From the NCBI GenBank assembly GCA_022315425.1, contig JAIUPT010000035.1, positions 310,001 to 374,000 on the forward strand: a stretch of 64,000 nucleotides of DNA. Reading direction: 5' to 3'. Shown one piece after another: positions 55,732 to 64,000 of this stretch (its first letter is position 1; each line of letters begins with the position of its first letter). The stretch is from Pseudevernia furfuracea. Its lineage: Eukaryota; Ascomycota; Lecanoromycetes; Lecanorales; Parmeliaceae. Under the pieces are notes generated by a model, which saw only the letters and a list, made by a program, of their open reading frames with translations, searched no databases and was not told where the DNA came from. The translations under genes and the position numbers were made by a program.

Positions 55732-57287
55732 AACCTTAAAACATGGGCTTCCTCATAGTCCTTAATTATGGGGGGAAGGGATGGCGCCCTCCTCATCAGC
55801 GACGAGCTCGCACCTCTACGTGGTGCTGATGATTAGTATCCTAAAGTTTCGGAAAAGCTAAGACGAGCTCATGATTCAGAGCAGTGGCTGGCATGTCAAT
55901 GTAAGCCCCCCTTAAAATACTGACTCAATTACTTCGAGAAGAATATTCACATTACTTATAGTCACTCCAATTGTAGCAGCGATGAAACGCTTCACACTTG
56001 GTTGGGACCTCAGCCTACCAGAACAACATCAACGCCTCAAAAAACCGACCAGGTCTTTCTCCTCAACTTTTAACATTCTTCTGCCAGAGAAACCTTTTGG
56101 TACCGAACAGCTTCGGCTTCCTGTTATGTCTCAACACTGGTCTCTCAGTATCGAGTTTCTGCCCAAGGTCGGCTCCTCACCTCTTCTCCATCTAGAACCG
56201 GGTCCAATCCAAAAACCAAACTACGTCTCAGCCTCAGTCTTCAATATGAAATCCCAATATTTCCTAGTCAATGGTCGGTCCCACAGTCTTCGATTGTCAC
56301 GTCTTCGAGCCCATGGTGCTGGACCCATCCAACATGTGTTTCGCCTCAGCCTACGCTATCAGCTTGACACCATACACCCCACTGCTTCCACAGCCTTTGT
56401 GTCCGAAGATTCCAGTCTTTAACGGCTTGTCAACACAACTCTTCTCTAGAAGTTGCTCTGCAATCTCTTTCTTCCAACCGAACGCCCTCTTGTCACTGTC
56501 AAACCGTCAGTAGCACAATATACCATGACGCCGTCGCCTCCAGTATCGACAGGCTTCAGACCACCAAAGTTTCACTGCCCACAAGCGTAACATATATCTT
56601 GAAGCTTCGAAAACGGGTTCCCTAGAACTGCCATATATCAGAGAAGTGCAAGGCGAGGCTCAAACTGGCTTGCCCACATGCTCGCAGCTGAGATCTGACC
56701 ACGAATGTTGAGCGCCACCACCAGCACCATTACACGCTCTTGGCGCCCAATGACCCTAACTTTCGCGCTGACCAAGGTGCGTCCGGAGTCGGCACTGGAA
56801 TCAGTAAGCACCGCTGTTTTCCCGGCAGCTTCTGTACTGCAACGGACGTTAGCATAACCCAAGGTGCAGGGGCCAGCACTTGAAATCTCTTCTCCACCTG
56901 CAGATATTCTCATGCTGCAGCGAGCTTGATCTCGTGAAATGCTCCCATTTGAGGCATTTGACTCCAAAACGCTCGAAATCCCGCAAAAAAACCCCCTCTC
57001 CAACAGGATTGCCTGGCTTGGCTCCAAGTCCGTTACATAAAAGGGCTGGAAGCTCTTGCAGATTGGAATTCGGCGCCCAATCGAAACATTGTGATACCAA
57101 AGATCTTTTCACGACAGCGAGAAGATACCAACTGGAAGTACGGAGCCCGCCTGTTTCCGCTTGCTCCAAAGCATTTCGGCTAGACTCCATTCTTGAAAGC
57201 CTGCATACCGAGGATTTTGCTGAAAGCGCAGTCTCATATCTGAGACTGTCAACTTTGATCCCTTCTCCGCCCTCGATCACGGTGAAG
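55732..57287. other. Intergenic, no supported gene; possible relic
   Basis: A plus frame of 146 codons at 55982-56422 and a minus frame at 56638-57027 have no recognisable domain. The latter shares a short GRQ-R--VLV pattern with minus-strand sequence near 59690. Confidence 0.4.
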
Positions 57288-58556
57288 ATGTCCGCAGCTC
57301 TCAAGGATTGCGCATGTCTTCGGGGATCGGATAAGTCCCATGAGTGCCTGGAACCTGATGCTCAATCGCATGTTCCACCACCACAAGACATGATAGCCAC
57401 GACACATACAGCTCCCAAGCCTTCTGAGAACGGCTTGACAACGTATCCGAAGCCGATCATAGCATACGGATGTCCGCAGCATGGTACCCACTCATGTAGC
57501 CCGCCCCAAGAGGAAAATACCACGGAAGGGACATCACATGCAACTCGTGGGCCTATCAGCTCCCGTGAAGACGATTCAGACGTTCCTATCACTCTGATAA
57601 CCGAGTTAGCAAGCGCGAAGCTTGTCCGAACTATCTTGCCGGGTGTTCCCGCCGAGATCCTTTTCATCATTGGACAATATTTGCCACCAAGCAGTCTTAT
57701 GTCCCTAAATTACTCGTGTCGAACGATTCGCAAAAAAATGGGCGTCGCCATTGACCAGTCGCTTGGAGAAAAAAACCAGGTAGCGCAGCTTTCAAACCTT
57801 ACCCTCTACAACAACCTTCCTAGATTGAAGCTTGTCGACCGACGACTCCCAGGGAGTGGGATCAGATATACCATGACTACCATGACGCAGAACTTACACC
57901 ACTCAGAACGCTTGGAGTTACTCTACATGCTTGATCGTGACAACAAGATCCCGAAATCTAAGGCAGTCTGTAGTGGCTGTGCTGATACGCACAATCAATC
58001 GCTCTTCTCATTAGAGTCACTCGCGCAATCTGGTCGCGAACGTCACTGTTTGGGCAGCGCTGGGCGCCTGTGGATTTGTCCACACTGGGTGTTTGACCAT
58101 AATCTGATAACTACTTCTGCACAACCTCACCGAAGTCACACATGCGGAGGAAAAGGGTGGCAAGTGCTCGCCCCGGATCTAGATGACAAAAAGTCAACTG
58201 TGGTTGTCGAGTGGCCAATCGCTGTGATTCGCGGCAAAGACGACGCGCCGTCGAAAAAGCTCGTCGAAGACGTTCTCAGTCAAATGAACGTATGCACCTG
58301 CAAGCATTTGCGAATCAATGACCCGTTCGTGTCGCGTCTTTACACTCCGGAATGTTTGAGGCTTCGAGGGATAAGAAACAAGATATTATTTCCTGAGTAC
58401 TGTTGGTGCTCGTCGTGTCTGCTGGACTGCGATTGTAAGGACTGTGGTACCAGTGTCTACTTCTGCATCAATCCGGAGAAAAACGGCGAAGAGACATTGC
58501 AGCTTGTTGTGCGCAGGAAGATACCAAGGTTTCGTGGATGCACAGACCCCGCTTGA
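57288..58556 (+). CDS. F-box-like protein with Cys-rich C-terminal half, probably truncated by TGA
   Basis: Start taken at ATG 57288 (MSAALKDCACLRGSDK); the same frame is open upstream to 56880 but without an earlier ATG of merit. 422 residues. Near residues 120-155 an F-box-like helix set is seen (GVPAEILFIIGQYLPPSSLM, then SCRTIRKKM), followed by many paired cysteines (AVCSGCADTHNQSLF, LWICPHWVF, CWCSSCLLDCDCKDCG), as in several fungal F-box proteins. F-box proteins are SCF ubiquitin-ligase adaptors. The TGA at 58554-58556 is followed in the same frame by 40 acidic, protein-like codons (QVTDPAEFEGLERDWYAA) to a TAA at 58677-58679, so the natural C-terminus was probably longer. Confidence 0.7.
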   Translation: MSAALKDCACLRGSDKSHECLEPDAQSHVPPPQDMIATTHTAPKPSENGLTTYPKPIIAYGCPQHGTHSCSPPQEENTTEGTSHATRGPISSREDDSDVPITLITELASAKLVRTILPGVPAEILFIIGQYLPPSSLMSLNYSCRTIRKKMGVAIDQSLGEKNQVAQLSNLTLYNNLPRLKLVDRRLPGSGIRYTMTTMTQNLHHSERLELLYMLDRDNKIPKSKAVCSGCADTHNQSLFSLESLAQSGRERHCLGSAGRLWICPHWVFDHNLITTSAQPHRSHTCGGKGWQVLAPDLDDKKSTVVVEWPIAVIRGKDDAPSKKLVEDVLSQMNVCTCKHLRINDPFVSRLYTPECLRLRGIRNKILFPEYCWCSSCLLDCDCKDCGTSVYFCINPEKNGEETLQLVVRRKIPRFRGCTDPA

Positions 58557-58679
58557 ATCAAGCAAGTGACTGATCCGGCTGAGTTCGAAGGACTCGAGCG
58601 TGATTGGTATGCGGCTTCAGATGAGGGCAGTGAAGCAGCTCAAAGCGCAGATCCACCCATAAAGTACCGGTGGCCATAA

Positions 58680-60055
58680 TGGTGACCAGCTTTTATCGTC
58701 TACGAATGCATTCGGCGCCATCTACTGTTGGAATCTGCTGAACGCGATTGGAGTTAGTACTCTTACTCTCAAGAAGGCCTCAGCATCCAAGGAATTGATT
58801 GCGTCATCGACTGGTACACAACAGCTTCTGACGGTTCCGAATTAGCCATGTGTTTCGAACAAAAGAGTGTCAAATGCGCATACCTAAAATGAGGGGCGAC
58901 ATGCGCGAATAACAGTTGCAAGGTATCTATAGGATCTTTGGGCGTCTTTCCATGAAAAGCCTTCCACTTTGCAACCTGCATAGCGATTGCTAAACGACCC
59001 GCCACCCAGTCCCAATGTCGCGAGCAAGCGAAGAATCAAAGCTTTTGGCGGAGTTCACCTACTCATCGGGCCACTCGCGCAGATTACGTCAAGTAGTAGC
59101 TTTCGCTAACTTTTCTTTTCGACGGATAACCTCTTCCTTCAAAGCTGATCAGTACTCCTGATGATTCTGTCCTATCAACATGACATAGCCAAGTCCGCCC
59201 CAGCCTCTAAGGGACTCAGAAATCGCCAAGCCGAAGATGACGCTCTCATTTTCAACTACCCTCGCGGCTTACCCAGCCCCAAGCGCGCCCGGCGTGATGC
59301 ACAACTCTTCACTTTTCCAAGGAGCAATTCAGTCTCCGCCCAACGTGAAAGATCGCGAAGCTTGTTCGACTGGCTGCCGGAAGGCCCCAATCCTATATCA
59401 TGGTAAACGGTCTCTGCAGGAGGAGCTCCCAATAGACTGCCCTAATAGACTACCCGTGAAGTACCTATTCGGGTAGGACGCTCCTGCTTTCTCGATCCCT
59501 CCCCATTTCCAGATTCCGCTTTCTTGAACTTGTCCGTCCAAACTTCCACGGGCATGACAGTGTCTCAATCGCTGAGAGCGCGCGACGAGATGCTGCAAGA
59601 TCGAATCCCACGCCTCGGGAAAAGAAGCCCAGGAAGGGGATCCGGCACTCAAGATAGTTCCCGCCTCAACAAGTGTTACGAGGACGTAGAAACGAGCTTG
59701 TCGGCCAACCACCTGTGGTCCATTCAGCACAAAGTATGACTTCGCTCTGGTCGCGTGTGGGACAAGGTTGCGAGACCTGGTTAGGCTGGGAGAGGTACAG
59801 TTACTTTGTTCGATGCCCACCTGAATGCTACAGAGCATCACGTCAATGTTGCTGAGGAGGAAAGTGGTGGTTATAGGGAAGGGTCTGAAGGCAAGGTGCA
59901 AAGCAAATCTTGACGGAGCGTGGGCAAGAAGCGTGGGTCTTCTTCTAAGAGTAGAATTATTTTGGGAAAATATGAACTCTCCAGAGAAATGAGACAATAA
60001 CGTTAGGAAGCAGCTTATCATTCTCTCATGAATGCTTAAAAATACGATGAACAAT
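58680..60055. other. Intergenic, no supported gene
   Basis: Large minus frame 59398-60054 is not domain-like. A plus frame 59161-59406 encodes 81 Pro/Arg/Ser-rich residues of uncertain reality. Confidence 0.4.
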
Positions 60056-61969
60056 TCAACTCAGTCTTCTTAGTTTCCTTTCTATGAGCATTGTGAGGAT
60101 GAACAATGCCGCAAAAGCGAACACCATGACTATTTTGAACTCCAAATCGTAGGCTTCAGCGTAGACTCGCTTCGCTCGATGTTGAAGGCTTTCGGTCAAG
60201 GAGCCAATGTAGTCGGTCGAAGCGAGAAGGTTCTTGACTTGCTCTGAAATCAAGAAGGGTGCTAGCCGTGTTTCGAGACGGTTATTGAACACGTTGGTAA
60301 CCAGAGCCAGTGCGATGGCCGATCCGAGGAGGTGAACCTGCGTAACCGTCCCCATGCAACCCGCTTGGACAGTCAGTCTGGAGTCCTCCAACTCGGCTGG
60401 GAGAAGACGCAAACCTGTATCCTGCTTCTCAATGATCAGGGGCAATAAGATGATGAGAGTGCTTGAGTTGAAACCGAAGCCGAAACCGGTTATGAATTCA
60501 GAGCAGTATTGCACCGGTGTAACCGAACCTTGTGAAGACGAGAGAAAGCCCATCATCGCGATACCGACAACTTGCAAAGCCCCGCCACCAAATAGAACGT
60601 ATAAGGGGCCGGCCTTCATCTTCGAGACGAGTGCGCCGGAAGAAACACCTGCTAATGGGAGAGATATGAGAAGGGGAATAAGGTGGAACCCAGCGCTGGA
60701 CGGACTTGCACCATTCACAATATCGAAGCGCTGAGGAAGGCTTATGATCACGACGTAGAATGCGAAGCCGGATAGAAATGAATTCCTGGCTGTATTAGCG
60801 AGAGTGGCCGCGCAACTAATTGACCGCGTTCAGCTCGTGAGAGGCACAACACGTACAGAAGCATGCCCATGTAGAATCGTTTTCGCGCGAGCCTCCACGG
60901 GAAGATAGGCTCTAGTGACCCTTTGGAGTGTGCATCGAGCCACCATTGCCATGTAAGGAAAGCTGCCCATAGAAGGCCTGACCAAAAAAGAGTCGTGATA
61001 ATTGCAGCACTACGCCAGGAGTACTGGGTCCCTCCCTGTTGCATAGAAAATACGAGAAGGACTGAGGCTGCTATTGATAGAAAGGCCCCGAGTAGATCCA
61101 ATCTCTTTGCTGTATCTCTCAAAGTCAACCGCTTCAGCGCCACTGCCGGTACTGGACCTATATTTGGAAGTGCTGTAGGCATCACAATAGCAATGAAGAT
61201 GAACACCGTGGTTCCGAGAGGCGCACTTTTTCTTGTCATCAGTGGCAAGAATGACTTCAAGACAGTGCATGGAGGAGTTCGGACTCACTTCATGAGGAAT
61301 ACCCATCTCCACGTGGTATTGCTGGTGATAACACCGCCAAGAATAGGGCCTATTATGTTTGCGATAACGAAGATTGACCCTAGTATTCCCATGTATGTTC
61401 CATAATCCGCAACGGGAACCATTTCCGCAGCGATAACCATTACCATTAAATAGATTCCAGATCCCCCAATGCCCTTAATCGCCCGGAAGGTCTTGCTGGA
61501 GGTCTACCAGCAGGTGGAAAATGGTAGAACGATTCTTCTACACACAGTTGCAACAGAGTTCGAGCTGCACCACAAGCGCTCGAGAAGATGGTGAAGAGTA
61601 ACAGTGCGCTCAGCAACATGATTTTCCGACCGAATTTGTCACTAAAATTTGCGTAAATGATTAGAAAACCTTAGAACGACCATTAGTAGACGTGCCGAGC
61701 TGTATCTGCCTTCTCACTTGCCTGTGTAGGTGAGCATGTAAGCATTTACGATCCAAGAGCCTTCATCGAATCCATGAAGGTCATCCGTAATCGAAGTAAG
61801 TGCAGTGCTGGCTACTGTCGACTCTATAGCCGAAAGAAGTAGGCTCAAGCACAAGCTATTCAAGGGTAAGTGCTGGAGCATGGAGGGATATACATAGAAG
61901 GGGAGCGTAACCTAGAGTCAAAGCGTGAAGTTTCCATCCTGTCAGGTATTTGTTACTTGCGTAGTCCAT
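60056..61969 (-). CDS. MFS efflux pump, DHA2-like, with a GC-AG intron; first exon out of phase
   Basis: Exons 61722-61855, 61542-61669, 61289-61491, 60857-61225 and 60056-60785 join in perfect phase and give a DHA2-like transporter: LSAIESTVASTALTSITDDL, GSWIVNAYMLTYTGFLIIYA, NFSDKFGRK (motif A), RAIKGIGGSGIYLM (motif C region) and WRWVFLMNAPLGTTVF. The first of these introns (61670-61721) has donor GCAAGT, a branch CTACTAATG and acceptor TAAG, a GC-AG intron. A likely first exon (61912-61969, ATG then YLTGWKLHALTL) matches the family but misses the next exon's phase by one base, as if one G were lost at the acceptor. The C-terminal exon carries the last helices and ends ERKLRRLS. Predicted plasma-membrane exporter, substrate unknown; possibly non-functional. 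Confidence 0.8.
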
Positions 61970-64000
61970 GTAGAGATGGGCGACTTGCAACCGGTCCAGG
62001 GAAATCTCTTGTCATAAGTCCCTAATCAGATGCGGCTCTGTCTAGTCTATGAGAGATGGATTACCGTTAGCCCTGTCGATTCCTGCTGCGACCCAGCCGC
62101 CTCCAAACCTCTCATCGTGCAAAACTCTGATTTCAAAGAAAAGCCAAGTGTCCTAACATTCTGCTCCTGGTATCTTCAAGCGTCAAAAGCGGCCTTATGA
62201 CACGACAGCACAGAGACCCATGGGAGCCCGAGTCGCCCGTTGGCCGGAAAATATGGTTTTGCTACCGGATCCTGACAATACCAGAATCGTTGATTTCTAT
62301 ATGAGGACGAATCACCGAATCATACAGGCAGTCTGTGTTATCTGTCTCTAGATTTTGGACTGGTCTTGCTAATTAGTGTTCAATAGCTTACTCATACATG
62401 GCTGGCTACTGGAGATAGTGGCATCATGAACGATATTGCGTCTGGTTCGTCAAAATTTGTGACATTCAAAATCAGAATTCATCTTCTGATTATACTGACC
62501 CTTATTCCGCTTGTTGTAACATTGCAAACAACGAGAGCGACAACTCACCCACTCTAAACGCTGAGTCGTATACATGGCTTGCTGTCCGTATGTGAAGCAT
62601 TGAAGAGACCATGTTTATGTATTACTTTACGCTGACTGTTATGTTCAGTGGTCGATTTATTAGTGAACGACGGCATCGATAATCAGCAAGGCATAATCGT
62701 TAATCAGGACGGGAACCACTTGCGATACGATGATCTTGGAGAATTGATCTTGAAAAGCGTTGGTTTTTTCTGTCCGCGTGACAAACGTGTTACCATATCG
62801 AAAATTTATATAAAGCAGCTGCTGGGGTTTCAAAGAAGTTTTAGATATCAGCACATTCATATTCCATTCCTGATGTGTCAATGCTGTTTTTAAATTGGAA
62901 AAAGGAGAGGAGGCTCTTGACGAAACACTGTTCGTGGAGGTGGTCGGCCAAGGGATACGACTTCGGCTTCCCAAAAATTGGAAAGTCAGATAAAGCTCGC
63001 TCACGGAAATCGAGCCCATTCGAGCCGAACCAAACCCCGTTAATGCTCGGCTGCATGTGCTTAACTGAGATAGATGTCTTAGCAAAGGTCTTAGCCCCAC
63101 TGGCGGAGGTCGCTTCTAATGCGCTCCTAGTCTGGATATTAGAACGTCGAAAAAGCCTTGAGACTGGCGAAAGTCCTCTCTCTTTCATGGCGATAGCGAA
63201 TAGGCGGGATTGCAATTCGCTGGCAAAACACTTTCCTAGGGCAAATAAGGCAGCGAAAAATGTCACATTGTCGTCTGAAATGCGGTACCTCTAAGTCACA
63301 CCTTCTGGCTAATTTCCAGTACTTTTGACTGCCTAGCCTTGGTTTGCGTGCTAATTCGCAGCCCACACGACAAAGCGAAGCAGACACGGAAGCAAGCTTT
63401 TCTCGTATCAGATATTCGGCGCAGACCAAAAATATATCTTCCGATTCTGACTGATCGATGCCTGATGGCATTCGTGGGAGGACTAGTAGAGGCCAATGCT
63501 GTGCTTCGTCTAGGCCTTCGAAGATCATCGCCAACATTCGGAGCTGCTTCTTCACCGGTCCTGAGACTGACATAGGCAGGCAACAAGTTCTTAGATGCTG
63601 TCTTCGAGTGCTCCGCCTTCCTGGTAGGTAGCCTAGGGACTCGCAATTTTTCTGTTTGTCTTTGCCTGAAGTTCAGTGTCGACTTTTCGAGGTCGCAATA
63701 TATAAGTGTTGAAATGTTCCCTGAAATTGCGAGAGACAGATATATTAGTGAGCTGTCTCGTGATGTAGAAGTTTGTACAACTTAGCAGCTAAGGGAAGTG
63801 GAGAAGTCGCGTACACCTTCGGCAAGGATTATGTTGTACATTATGCGTGACACTTCAATATTCGCTTAGCGAATCAGCAGTGCAGCACCTTGGGCAAAAG
63901 ACACACTACCTAGGGGAACTATTAAGACTGTGGATTGATAAGAAAAATCGAAGGAATCAATGGAGGTCGGGAAACACAAAGAAGTGAAGTATGGCAGCAA
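61970..64000. other. Terminal region, no supported gene
   Basis: Promoter side of the efflux pump, then AT-richer sequence. Overlapping frames on both strands at 62660-63646 are each about 115-145 codons long; none has a recognisable domain and neither strand is clearly favoured. Confidence 0.4.

Noticed and set aside
56638..57027. Minus frame resembling the end of a thioesterase-like protein
   Set aside because: The resemblance is only a loose GR-LVSAKVRV pattern; no catalytic residues could be named.
59161..59406. 81-codon Pro/Arg/Ser-rich plus frame
   Set aside because: No continuation, domain or splice site; overlaps a longer meaningless minus frame.
62660..63646. Overlapping frames on both strands, one with a GLDEA string like a NACHT Walker B
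   Set aside because: No P-loop or other NTPase motif nearby; both strands equally open, so no strand choice can be justified.
1..64000. CRISPR arrays, rRNA genes, bacterial operons
   Set aside because: No regularly spaced repeats or rRNA-like sequence; gene structure is eukaryotic throughout.

Overview
The window is filamentous-fungus nuclear DNA, from Ascomycota (Pezizomycotina); a Leotiomycetes-like genome is my guess, but only the subphylum is well supported. The evidence is short introns (47-80 nt, one of 167 nt) with GT..AG ends and CTAAC/CTGAC-type branch sites, monocistronic genes on both strands, and recognisable ascomycete families: PAM16, RTF2, glucosidase II beta, a PEX23/PEX30-type dysferlin-domain peroxin, a Cid14/Trf4-type nucleotidyltransferase, Zn2Cys6 regulators and DHA2-type MFS pumps. 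I joined exons by reading frame and splice sites; coordinates for spliced genes give the outer limits and exon limits are in the evidence.

Layout. 1-2.3 kb: 3' part of a TMEM135-like membrane protein, then a broken membrane-protein gene. 3.3-3.95 kb: a 618-bp non-autonomous DNA transposon (MITE) with long terminal inverted repeats and a TA target duplication. 4.5-13.6 kb: housekeeping block (coiled-coil protein, ARA2-type aldo/keto reductase, PAM16, dysferlin-domain peroxin). 14.2-16.9 kb: a disrupted RBR-type RING/IBR gene followed by two tiny, intron-split metallothionein genes (26 and 23 residues) that are too short for ordinary ORF calling. 19.4-30.8 kb: glucosidase II beta, RTF2 and a BTB-like protein on a shared divergent promoter, a disordered protein, an unusual small heat-shock protein with Pro/His and Gly/Arg tracts, and a secreted unknown. 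32.6-45.6 kb: an interrupted acyltransferase-3, a 1330-residue disordered protein and a five-exon Cid14/Trf4-type nucleotidyltransferase. 46.3-62 kb: an accessory-looking stretch with a Zn2Cys6 regulator, two DHA2 efflux pumps, a decayed membrane-anchored gene, a charged one-TM orphan and a truncated F-box gene. 62-64 kb: no gene I can support.

The housekeeping genes are intact. Seven other genes carry, or appear to carry, a single-base frameshift, an in-frame stop or an unexplained phase break, with homologous-looking sequence continuing beyond. That is either a high load of recent pseudogenes or base-level assembly error; reads or RNA-seq would tell. The most unusual compact signal is the metallothionein pair, which shares orientation, intron placement and a TATA-like box about 140-150 bp upstream. 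The regulator plus two efflux pumps may be a detoxification or export neighbourhood, but no biosynthetic enzyme is seen with them.
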